Assembly (NCBI GenBank): GCA_016285335.1
Contig: JAEEQO010000177.1
Span: forward strand, 1-6,134
Direction of reading: 5' to 3'
Length of the DNA: 6,134 nucleotides
Origin: Victivallales bacterium
Lineage (GTDB): Bacteria; Verrucomicrobiota; Lentisphaeria; Victivallales; UBA1829
A program made the translations under genes and the position numbers. Every line of letters starts with the position of its first letter. The stretch's first letter is position 1. The notes below the pieces were generated by a model that was not told where the DNA came from, did not search any database, and saw only the letters and a program-made list of their open reading frames with translations. Positions 1 through 5,813 of the stretch are shown here, piece after piece.

Positions 1-20
1 TGAAACGGCATGAAACGGCA
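1..20. repeat. 10-bp tandem direct repeat at the likely start codon of the Tad-like gene
   Basis: Two perfect adjacent copies of tgaaacggca occupy 1-10 and 11-20, followed by tt. Each copy can carry an ATG: one beginning just before base 1 (A not seen) and one at 10-12. Only the first is in frame with the Tad-like coding region. The ATG at 10 reads in another frame. Because 10 is not a multiple of 3, losing or gaining one copy would change which ATG is in frame. The left boundary is not visible, so there may be more copies. Confidence 0.8.
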
Positions 21-2066
21 TTCCGGCGGCGGCGCGGCGAACAGGGGCAGGTGCTCATCCTGGCGGTGGTCGCGCTCATCCTCGTCATCATGGCGATCCT
101 GCTGCTCTTCGACGTTCAGAACATCATTCGCGGCAAGGTGAAGGCGCAGAACGGCGTGGACGCCGCCGCGCTGACCGGGGCCGAATGGCAGAAGCATTCC
201 CTGAACCTCATCGGCGAACTGAACCTGGTGCGCGCCGCCGGGACGCTGATCTCCGACCCGTTCTTCGCCAAGGGCATCATGAACGACCCGAACTCGAATG
301 CGTCGGAATTCTTTGCGGACATCCAGCCGATCGATCCCGAGGAGTTTACGAGATTCCCGGAAAAGAGAGAATTTTACAACGCGGACGGCTCGGTGAACGT
401 CGAAAAACTGGTTCTGGAGATCATCCGCGTGGAGAAGCAGAAACGCTACCTCGACGCCTTGGACAAGCTCGTTTCCCAGCTCCAGACGCGCATTTCGTTT
501 GTCGGCCCGCTGATCGGATTCGGCGCGGCGCAGCAGGCGGCGAAAAACAACGGCATCACTTATGACGACGACGCCAGCGACTTCTTCATCATGTACATGA
601 ACCTTCTCGGAGACACCGGCATTTACGAGCGCATCGCGCCGGTCTTCGTCAACGACTACGCCTGGCGGACTCCGTACAACTACATGCTCAGCTCCATCCT
701 GGACTACTCCATCCGGCACAACGATTTCTCCGACCGGACCGAATCCAGGTCGTACGGGATCGCCGCCAGCACCAAGATCGAGTTCGCCGGGATGCCCTCG
801 CTTGTTACCAATCCGCCGTCGGACTTTTCGAACTACCTCGGGAACAAGGATTTCTACGAGATGATCCATGCGCGCGACTGGTGCGGGCTCGACCGGCTCC
901 TCCGCCTGAGTTTCGGCGGCAACTGGTGGGGCGACTTCGAGGTCGACTTCGATGAGAATTTCTCCGGGCAGTCCGAGATACTCCCGCTTCACATCGAGTT
1001 CTCCAGATCCGAGAACCCTTACACGCGTGCGGTCGAGGAGAATGTCCTGAGCAAATATCTTCGGAACGACCAGCGCCTTTTCACCGAGATGTTCAACCGG
1101 GAAGAGCCGTACCAGTACACCGTGGACGACGACGTCGTGCAGCGCGAGGAGACCGAGGGCAGAAACCGCACGTACTACACCTACACCAAGATCGCCATCA
1201 CGGTCGACCAGCCGCTGGAGACCTACAACGACGAGGATGCCGACCGCAAGTACGACCTTCTGCCGCGCCTCACATGGGCGACCTATGACAGCAAATGGAC
1301 CGCCTACGACAGCGAAAAATCGGAATGGGAGGAGTATTTGCGCGGCAGGTTCAAGCCCGGGATGGACTACAGTTCGGGCGCTCTCTCCTTCTTCGAGGCG
1401 CGGCAGCAGACTGTCACCGTTTCCGGGGCCATGGGCCGCCCGCGCCGCGGGAACCGTGCTCCCGATGTCGGGCAGGTCTTCGCCTCCGCGCAGACGAACG
1501 GCGAGGCGCAGGGCGTCTCGAGCGCGCTCAACCGCCTGAACAACCCGCGTTCCCTCGACAGCATCGAGACGAACGCCGAGGCCAAGCCGATCGGACGCAT
1601 CCGGAAAGCCGACGGCACGTTCATTCGTCCGTTCGAGGCCGGACGCATGGTCCTGCCCGTCTTCACGGAAACGGCGCTGATCCCGATCGCGCTGGAGCCT
1701 GCCGACGGTTTCTCCATGCTGGACATCGGCTGGATGTACTACCTCACGGAATTCGTCCCGCTCCTCTCCGGCAGCCCGAGCATTCAGGACGCCTGGGACC
1801 GCGCCGCAAGGCTTTATCCGGGCCACCTCCGCTATTTCTCGTACTATGTCGCCGCGCTTGCCATGCTCGACAACCCCGCGTTCCGCCGGGCCGGCATCGA
1901 ATGGCTGGACGCGCCCGCCGTCTGGGGCAGAGACGCCAACGGCAACCGCTATCCGATCAGGACCCACCGCGAGGAAGACTGCACGGGGCGCTGGGGCGGC
2001 AACGGCGGCAGCGGCGGCTGGGGCGGCATTTATCCCCGCAACGGCGGCCCGTCCAAACTTCACTGA
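1..2066 (+). CDS. TadE/TadG-like Flp pilus-assembly protein, large, first base of start codon outside window
   Basis: This frame is open from the window edge to TGA 2064-2066. Bases 1-2 are 'tg' in this frame, so a start ATG whose A lies just before base 1 is likely and gives 688 residues beginning MKRHETAF. An internal GTG at 51 would fall inside the membrane segment and is unlikely. Residues 9-17 are a basic, GQ-containing leader (RRRRGEQGQ), 18-37 a single hydrophobic helix, and 50-61 read QNGVDAAALTGA. This is the hallmark N-terminus of the TadE/G-like family (Tad domain): a pseudopilin-like inner-membrane anchor with the rest in the periplasm or outside. The remaining ~620 residues match no domain I can name. 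They are rich in aromatic and acidic residues and have only two cysteines, C295 and C661. The end is a Gly/Trp-rich tail (GRWGGNGGSGGWGG). The protein is much longer than a typical TadE/F. The MBL gene follows after 44 bp and may be co-transcribed. The family call is fairly firm; the function of the large domain is unknown. Confidence 0.75.
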   Translation, partial: KRHETAFRRRRGEQGQVLILAVVALILVIMAILLLFDVQNIIRGKVKAQNGVDAAALTGAEWQKHSLNLIGELNLVRAAGTLISDPFFAKGIMNDPNSNASEFFADIQPIDPEEFTRFPEKREFYNADGSVNVEKLVLEIIRVEKQKRYLDALDKLVSQLQTRISFVGPLIGFGAAQQAAKNNGITYDDDASDFFIMYMNLLGDTGIYERIAPVFVNDYAWRTPYNYMLSSILDYSIRHNDFSDRTESRSYGIAASTKIEFAGMPSLVTNPPSDFSNYLGNKDFYEMIHARDWCGLDRLLRLSFGGNWWGDFEVDFDENFSGQSEILPLHIEFSRSENPYTRAVEENVLSKYLRNDQRLFTEMFNREEPYQYTVDDDVVQREETEGRNRTYYTYTKIAITVDQPLETYNDEDADRKYDLLPRLTWATYDSKWTAYDSEKSEWEEYLRGRFKPGMDYSSGALSFFEARQQTVTVSGAMGRPRRGNRAPDVGQVFASAQTNGEAQGVSSALNRLNNPRSLDSIETNAEAKPIGRIRKADGTFIRPFEAGRMVLPVFTETALIPIALEPADGFSMLDIGWMYYLTEFVPLLSGSPSIQDAWDRAARLYPGHLRYFSYYVAALAMLDNPAFRRAGIEWLDAPAVWGRDANGNRYPIRTHREEDCTGRWGGNGGSGGWGGIYPRNGGPSKLH

Positions 2067-2110
2067 TCCGGACGCCGTTCCCGGACGACAACGCAAAGGA
2101 ACATTGCATC

Positions 2111-2725
2111 ATGCCTGATTTTCCGTTCAAATCCATCATCGTCGGACTTCTCGAAGTCAACTGCAGCCTGGTCCAGTTGCCCGGCTCGCGCACGCTGTAT
2201 ATCATCGATCCGGGCGGCGACTGGAAGCTGATCGAAGCCGAATCGAGGCGGTTCGACTACGACGAGGCCGTCATCCTCTTCACGCACGCCCATGTCGACC
2301 ACATTTCCGCCGCGGGCGAGATCGCCGACGCCCTCAACATCAGGCGCGTCTACCTCAACCCCGCCGACAAGCCCATCTACTACAGCTCCGGCAACACCGT
2401 CGGAAACTACATCCCCGCCGCGGAGAATCTGCCCGACACGATCTGGTCGCCGGACGAACCGCGCATGCAGGTGCTTCCGTGCCCCGGTCATTCCCCCGGC
2501 GGCACGTCCTACTATTTCCCCGAGCTCGCCACCGTCTTCTCCGGCGACACGCTTTTCTACGAATCCGTCGGCAGGGCCGACCTGCCCGGCGGCGATGAAA
2601 CCGTGCTTCTGGATTCGGTCCGGGACCGGCTGTTCAAGCTACCCGACGACACGCGCGTCGTGCCGGGGCACGGCCCGTTCACGTCCATCGGGTATGAGAA
2701 GAAGCACAATCCCTTCGTCGTCTGA
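2111..2725 (+). CDS. Metallo-beta-lactamase-fold hydrolase, glyoxalase II / YcbL-like
   Basis: This is a 204-residue cytoplasmic protein with no signal peptide. The start is ATG 2111, preceded by AAAGGA at 2095-2100 with a 10-nt spacer; the frame is open far upstream, but no other site has such a ribosome binding site. Family motifs appear in order: THAHVDH at residues 58-64 (metal ligands H59, H61, D63, H64), GHSPGG at 126-131 (H127), SGDTLF with D146, the GRADLPGGD segment just after it, and GHGPFT with H187. The C-terminus is HNPFV (199-203). All expected metal ligands of a binuclear site are present. The length of about 205 residues and the terminal GHGP...HNPF pattern match the short YcbL-type members of the hydroxyacylglutathione-hydrolase family, which lack the C-terminal glutathione-binding helical domain of classical GloB. 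A thioester hydrolase role, for example on S-lactoyl-thiols, is plausible, but the substrate cannot be read from sequence. It lies 44 bp after the Tad-like gene with no visible terminator between them. Confidence 0.93.
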   Translation: MPDFPFKSIIVGLLEVNCSLVQLPGSRTLYIIDPGGDWKLIEAESRRFDYDEAVILFTHAHVDHISAAGEIADALNIRRVYLNPADKPIYYSSGNTVGNYIPAAENLPDTIWSPDEPRMQVLPCPGHSPGGTSYYFPELATVFSGDTLFYESVGRADLPGGDETVLLDSVRDRLFKLPDDTRVVPGHGPFTSIGYEKKHNPFVV

Positions 2726-2726
2726 G

Positions 2727-2742
2727 GGAGGACAAGTCCTCC
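2727..2742. repeat. Perfect hairpin immediately after the MBL stop codon
   Basis: Arms GGAGGAC (2727-2733) and GTCCTCC (2736-2742) pair perfectly over 7 bp around an AA. The hairpin starts one base after the TGA of the MBL gene. No T-run follows, so it is not a canonical intrinsic terminator, but it could protect or delimit the 3' end of the mRNA. It has the same stem-AA-stem plan as the second hairpin of each 44-bp repeat unit that follows, with a different stem sequence. Confidence 0.75.
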
Positions 2743-2743
2743 A

Positions 2744-2944
2744 CTGAATCAGTTCGCGGCTGTCGCTCGCGAACACGGCAAGCCGTGCTGAAGCAGTTCG
2801 CGGCTGTCGCTCGCGAACACGGCAGGCCGTGCTGAATCAGTTCGCGGCTGTCGCTCGCGAACACGGCAAGCCGTGCTGAAGCAGTTCGCGGCTGTCGCTC
2901 GCGAACACGGCAAGCCGTGCTGAATCAGTTCGCGGCTGTCGCTC
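2744..2944. repeat. 44-bp tandem repeat array, four full copies plus a 25-bp partial, two hairpins per full unit
   Basis: Units begin at 2744, 2788, 2832 and 2876, and a fifth begins at 2920 and breaks off after 25 bp at 2944, six bases before the stop codon of the opposing DUF3089 gene. Each full unit contains hairpin A, with 7-bp arms GTTCGCG and CGCGAAC around a 9-nt loop (2752-2774 in copy 1). Hairpin B follows directly, with 6-bp arms CACGGC and GCCGTG around AA (2774-2787 in copy 1), and shares one C with A. Copies are nearly identical. Unit position 6 alternates T, G, T, G, T, and copy 2 has a single A-to-G change in the loop of hairpin B (2825). There are no spacers, and 44 is not a multiple of 3, so this is neither CRISPR nor a coding repeat. 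Possible roles are a bidirectional transcription or mRNA-decay barrier between convergent genes, a REP-like element, or a simple variable-number tandem repeat. Confidence 0.95.
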
Positions 2945-2949
2945 TTTTC

Positions 2950-4062
2950 CTATTCCGCTTCCGCGCCGCCGTAGAGTTTCCGCCACGCCGCCGCCCGGAG
3001 CACCATGTTGTCGCGGACGGACTCGGCGAAGAAGAACAGGTCGTTTGCGTGGAAGACGCCTTCGCCCATCTGCGCGCTCGCGTCGTACTCGCTGTCGCCC
3101 GGCAGGTCCACGATCAGCGCGCCGCGGTCCGGGTCGATGCGGACGCCGCCCAGCAATGATGGATTGAATGTCCCCGCGGGCTCCTTTTCGGACACGTAGT
3201 AATACGCCTTGCCGAGCACGCCCGCCGCCTCGGCGGGAGCGTCGTCCGCCGTCCAGCTCACCGGATTGACCGCGTACCCGCCGGGCACGGTGAAGATGTT
3301 GTCTCCGGCGTCCGCCGAAATGGTGTTCCAGCTCAGGATCACGCCGATGTCGTCCGCGCCCGTTCCCCGGCGGATGCCGCGTCCCGCGAAATCGCGGTCG
3401 ATCTCGTCAGCCGTCTTCTTCGGCAGTCCGGCCAGGTATGCGGCCGCGAACCCGGATTCGGGCGTGATCTCCGGCGTGCTGCGGAGGAGTTCGTACAGGT
3501 CGGAAGCGCCCTGGCTGTGCCCGATCAGGATGTACGGCATGCCGGGCTTGTGCAGGCGTTCCAGGAAGTACAGGAACGCCGTTTTCGTGTCCTCGATGCC
3601 GTACCGCAGGAGCGTCCCGCCGAGGTCCGCCGTGAAGTCGGTTTCCAGCGTGGTCAGATAGTCCGCCTGCCGCACGAACGGCGCATACAGCTTCAGCGGA
3701 TGCACCGGGTCTGCCAGCAGCCCGAACGTGAGGTCGATGTAGTTCAGCGATTTCGTGCGGATGCTGTCGAACCGGCAGTCCATCACCGGGCGCCGTTTGT
3801 TCGCGAAAAGCGTCGGGTAGATGTAGAACACCTCGAACTCGGGGAGGACGGACTCCGTCGCGCCCATTTTCACCCAGCTTGCCGAATTGGCATAGTCCGG
3901 CGCGGGCGGGATGACCGGCGGCGCGGCGGCCCCCTCCGGGTCCGGCGTTCCGCCGTCCGGGCCGGAAAGCGAACAGGCGCACGGCATGAGGATCGCGAGG
4001 CAGACGGAAAAAAGGAGGAAGCTTCGCAGAAGGCGGAATGTTTTGGATGCGGCGGAATTCAT
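2950..4062 (-). CDS. DUF3089-family alpha/beta-hydrolase, probable lipoprotein
   Basis: This 370-residue protein starts at the ATG complementary to 4060-4062, with GGGAGA (complement of 4072-4077) 9 nt upstream. Residues 1-30 form a signal peptide: basic residues up to R13, a hydrophobic stretch 15-27, then PCAC. C30, preceded by A29, is a possible lipidated cysteine, although the lipobox is not ideal and cleavage by signal peptidase I is an alternative. A Pro/Gly-rich linker covers 33-55. The hydrolase core follows, with FYIYPT at 79-84 (typical of DUF3089), the nucleophile elbow GHSQG at 171-175 (S173), SWNT near 254-257, NPVSW at 266-270, and the C-terminal H338 in FHANDLFFFAESVRDNMVLR, the likely catalytic histidine. 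The acid residue is less certain; D319 is a candidate. It is predicted to be an exported serine esterase or lipase-like enzyme of unknown substrate. It stands alone, divergent from the LysM gene and convergent with the MBL gene, and ends next to the repeat array. Confidence 0.88.
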   Translation of the reverse strand: MNSAASKTFRLLRSFLLFSVCLAILMPCACSLSGPDGGTPDPEGAAAPPVIPPAPDYANSASWVKMGATESVLPEFEVFYIYPTLFANKRRPVMDCRFDSIRTKSLNYIDLTFGLLADPVHPLKLYAPFVRQADYLTTLETDFTADLGGTLLRYGIEDTKTAFLYFLERLHKPGMPYILIGHSQGASDLYELLRSTPEITPESGFAAAYLAGLPKKTADEIDRDFAGRGIRRGTGADDIGVILSWNTISADAGDNIFTVPGGYAVNPVSWTADDAPAEAAGVLGKAYYYVSEKEPAGTFNPSLLGGVRIDPDRGALIVDLPGDSEYDASAQMGEGVFHANDLFFFAESVRDNMVLRAAAWRKLYGGAEAE

Positions 4063-4075
4063 GGCTGGTACTCTC

Positions 4076-4087
4076 CCGTCCGGACGG
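4076..4087. promoter_or_regulatory. Perfect 12-bp palindrome overlapping the DUF3089 ribosome binding site
   Basis: CCGTCCGGACGG is self-complementary over all 12 bases and overlaps the GGGAGA ribosome binding site of the leftward gene by two bases. It could be an operator half-site or a small RNA fold that affects ribosome access. Such a GC palindrome can occur by chance in this GC-rich DNA, so the functional reading is weak. Confidence 0.3.
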
Positions 4088-4120
4088 CTCCGGTGTGGAT
4101 TTCAGAAAAACGGCCGCATT

Positions 4121-4149
4121 AATTTACCCCTGAAAACGGGAAAAAACAA
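4121..4149 (-). promoter_or_regulatory. Candidate sigma70-type promoter for the DUF3089 gene
   Basis: On the minus strand, TTGTTT (complement of 4144-4149) is followed after exactly 17 nt by TAAATT (complement of 4121-4126). Transcription would begin near 4114, giving a leader of about 50 nt to the ATG at 4062. The match to TTGACA/TATAAT is moderate, but the spacing is ideal and the AT-rich island stands out from the GC-rich surroundings. Confidence 0.5.
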
Positions 4150-4160
4150 GGCCGGACGAC

Positions 4161-4206
4161 TTTTTTTCGTTTTTTTTCGCTTTTCCGTTTTCTTTTTTGC
4201 GTTCCC
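4161..4206 (+). promoter_or_regulatory. T-rich tract with roughly helically phased runs, possible UP element or bent DNA
   Basis: T-runs lie at 4161-4167, 4170-4177, 4181-4184, 4188-4191 and 4193-4198, separated mostly by CG-containing dinucleotides or triplets. The first three start about 9 to 11 bp apart, near one helical turn, which favours intrinsic curvature. The tract ends just upstream of the proposed -35 of the LysM gene, where an A/T-rich UP element would sit. No stable stem precedes the T-runs, so I do not read it as a terminator. Confidence 0.45.
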
Positions 4207-4234
4207 TTGCTATATTTCTATGGCAAAGTATTTT
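4207..4234 (+). promoter_or_regulatory. Candidate promoter for the LysM lipoprotein cluster
   Basis: TTGCTA (4207-4212) and TATTTT (4229-4234) are separated by 16 nt. Transcription would begin near 4241, about 25 nt before the ATG at 4267 and just ahead of the AAAGGAG ribosome binding site at 4252-4258. TTGC and GCAA (4223-4226) also form an imperfect dyad across the spacer that could be a regulator site. The assignment rests on sequence resemblance and position only. Confidence 0.45.
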
Positions 4235-4266
4235 TCAACGTCATATTTTCTAAAGGAGTCCCTCTC

Positions 4267-5124
4267 ATGAAGGTCATTCGTCTGATTCCCGCCGCGGCCG
4301 TCGCCGCATGCCTTGTTTTTACCGCCTGCTCCGACTACGTGGGCAAAGAATCCACGCATCCGCTCTACGCCAAGGCCATGACCGCGAAAAGCTCGAAATC
4401 CTACCGCGAAGCCGCCGAAAGCCTGGAGGAATTCCTCACGATCTGCCCGAAGTCCCCGAAGGCGCATTACGACGTGGCGCTGATCTACAAGGAAAACCTC
4501 GAGAACTATCCCGCCGCCATCTACCACCTGCTGAAGTATCTTGAGCTCAGCGGCGAGACCATCTCCAAGGAAGACCAGGCCGCCATCCGCAGTTATGTCC
4601 AGACCTGCGAACAGCGCATGTTCGAGGCCTATCGCGTCCGCAACGACATCAAGCTGGCGGACGACGTTCCGCAGGCCGATCCTGCCAAGCTCGCGTCGAA
4701 GAACGCCGAGATCCTCGCTCTCCGCGAGAAACTTCAGAAATACATCGACACCGACAAGGCGCTCCGGGCGCAGAACGACGAACTCCGCAAGCGTTTGGAA
4801 AACGCGGCTTCGTCCGCCTCGGCGGCTGCCAAGCCGGCGACGGGTTCGGCAGGCATGCGCGCAATCGAAGAACCGCCCAAAAACACGACCTCGGCCCGCT
4901 CCGGCGGCATCCCGTCCTCCACGACCGGCACGCCCGGCACCACGGTCGCCGGCGAGAACGGCGTCCGCTACTACTACGTGGGGAAGGGCGAGGGCCTGCA
5001 GGTCATCGCGCAGAAGATGTACGGCAAGGCCTCCATGTGGAAGACCATCCAGGAAGCCAACAACCTCCCCGACAACGCCGTCCTGAAGCTCGGGCAGCGT
5101 CTCGTCATCCCGCCCAAGCAGTGA
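4267..5124 (+). CDS. TPR / coiled-coil / LysM outer-membrane lipoprotein
   Basis: This 285-residue protein starts at ATG 4267, supported by a strong AAAGGAG (4252-4258) 8 nt upstream and by a signal peptide that begins there. A TTG at 4207 would add 20 residues upstream of the ribosome binding site and is rejected. Residues 1-20 are a lipoprotein signal ending FTA before C21. S22 at +2 suggests outer-membrane sorting. Residues ~31-100 are helical with TPR-like spacing (SYREAAESLEEFLTICPKS...AHYDVALIYKENL), 146-180 form a heptad-rich coiled coil, and 181-232 are a low-complexity Ala/Ser/Thr/Gly/Pro linker. Residues 234-283 are a LysM domain (YYVGKGEGLQVIAQKMYG ... NNLPDNAVLKLGQRLVIP), which binds glycan chains of peptidoglycan. 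The design is a lipid-anchored protein that reaches the cell wall, with a TPR/coiled-coil part for partners or self-association. It is the first gene of a likely operon; the next gene starts 24 bp downstream. Confidence 0.92.
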   Translation: MKVIRLIPAAAVAACLVFTACSDYVGKESTHPLYAKAMTAKSSKSYREAAESLEEFLTICPKSPKAHYDVALIYKENLENYPAAIYHLLKYLELSGETISKEDQAAIRSYVQTCEQRMFEAYRVRNDIKLADDVPQADPAKLASKNAEILALREKLQKYIDTDKALRAQNDELRKRLENAASSASAAAKPATGSAGMRAIEEPPKNTTSARSGGIPSSTTGTPGTTVAGENGVRYYYVGKGEGLQVIAQKMYGKASMWKTIQEANNLPDNAVLKLGQRLVIPPKQ

Positions 5125-5148
5125 CCTGAAGAAGGGGAAGGCATCATC

Positions 5149-5760
5149 ATGAAACGTTTCAGCCACTGGTGCGCGGCCGCGCTGATCCCGCTTCTTGCCG
5201 CATGCAGCGTCAGCCTCATTCCCCAGACCGACTACAACGAGCCGCGGACGTTCGACCTCGTTTCGCCCGCGCCGCTTGACGGCCTCCCGTTCATCGTCGA
5301 GGTCGATGCGTTCTCCAACGAATGTTCCGGCAGGTTCAAGATGGTGTTCCGCGAGGAGACTAACCGCATCAGCGTCGACGAGTACAACCGCTGGTCGATG
5401 CCGCCCGGAGCCATGCTCACCAAGTATCTCGCCGCGCGGTTCGCCGCTCCGTCCAACAACCAGGGCAGGGCGAAGAAGCCGGTGTTCGAGCTCGACGGGT
5501 CCGTTCTGGCATGCGAACTGAACAGGACCACGAAGGAAGTCGACCTCATGATCCACTACTTCATCGTCGAGCCCGGCGAAGAGGATTTCAAGATCACGGG
5601 GACCGAAGACTACAGCATCCCGGTCGCCGATACCACCGCCGAAGCGTTCGCGGACGGCATCAATAAAGCCGCGGAGAAATTTGCGGACCATATCGTGGGC
5701 GTCCTGAAGAAAGAGATCAGCGACCGCGCGGCCGACGCGAAGGCCCCGGCGGCGAAATGA
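5149..5760 (+). CDS. PqiC/DUF330-like ABC-transport auxiliary lipoprotein
   Basis: This 203-residue protein starts at ATG 5149 after a purine-rich ribosome binding site (AGGGGAAGG, 5133-5141). Residues 1-18 form a lipoprotein signal with lipobox LAAC and lipidated C19; S20 favours the outer membrane. The mature part has RTFDLVSP (33-40), a beta-rich segment with VEVDAF, then DEYNRWSMPPGAML (77-90). That last segment resembles the Y/F-x-RW-x-x-P signature before a helix in the PqiC/YmbA (DUF330) auxiliary lipoproteins of MCE-type lipid transporters. A strand ELDGSVLACELN (114-125) and a long C-terminal helix (~164-190) complete the family-like plan. Length is right for the family. Its normal partners (MlaE-like permease, ATPase, MCE protein) are not in this window. 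The 24-bp gap from the LysM gene suggests co-transcription. The fold assignment rests on pattern resemblance; a generic lipoprotein of unknown role is the alternative. Confidence 0.65.
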   Translation: MKRFSHWCAAALIPLLAACSVSLIPQTDYNEPRTFDLVSPAPLDGLPFIVEVDAFSNECSGRFKMVFREETNRISVDEYNRWSMPPGAMLTKYLAARFAAPSNNQGRAKKPVFELDGSVLACELNRTTKEVDLMIHYFIVEPGEEDFKITGTEDYSIPVADTTAEAFADGINKAAEKFADHIVGVLKKEISDRAADAKAPAAK

Positions 5761-5813
5761 TCCCGTTCTCCGTCCGCTTCCCGTACCGCGCCTCAGCTCC
5801 CGCCCGGCCATGA
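5757..5813 (+). CDS. Possible 18-codon coupling ORF between the PqiC-like and HD genes
   Basis: ATG at 5757 overlaps the TGA of the upstream gene as ATGA (5757-5760). It reads 18 codons to a TGA (5811-5813) that overlaps the ATG of the HD gene as a second ATGA (5810-5813). The peptide would be proline/arginine-rich with no recognisable motif. No strong Shine-Dalgarno sequence precedes either ATG, so stop-start reinitiation would carry ribosomes across the 49-nt gap. Chance is a realistic alternative, because a short frame free of stops is common in GC-rich DNA. Confidence 0.3.
   Translation: MIPFSVRFPYRASAPARP

Noticed and set aside
10..12. ATG at 10 as the start of the Tad-like gene
   Set aside because: It is in a different frame from the Tad-like coding region.
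1295..2110. A long in-frame upstream extension of the MBL gene
   Set aside because: It overlaps the Tad-like gene in another frame and encodes Arg/Pro-rich shadow sequence. The MBL fold begins properly at ATG 2111, which has its own ribosome binding site.
2067..2110. Terminator between the Tad-like and MBL genes
   Set aside because: Only a weak 5-bp TCCGG/CCGGA pairing is visible and no T-run follows.
2744..2944. CRISPR array
   Set aside because: The 44-bp units are directly contiguous with no variable spacers.
2679..3159. Short frames running through the tandem repeat on both strands
   Set aside because: The 44-bp unit is not a multiple of three, so the frames shift with each copy and arise from the repeat itself.
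3517..4122. A 201-codon plus-strand frame antisense to the DUF3089 gene
   Set aside because: It has no motif or ribosome binding site, and the minus strand encodes intact DUF3089 motifs throughout.
4161..4200. T-runs as an intrinsic terminator
   Set aside because: No GC-rich stem precedes them, and they lie between divergent genes where no terminator is needed.
4207..4266. TTG at 4207 as the start of the LysM lipoprotein
   Set aside because: It precedes the strong AAAGGAG ribosome binding site, overlaps the candidate promoter, and would put a non-signal-like extension before a well-formed lipoprotein signal.
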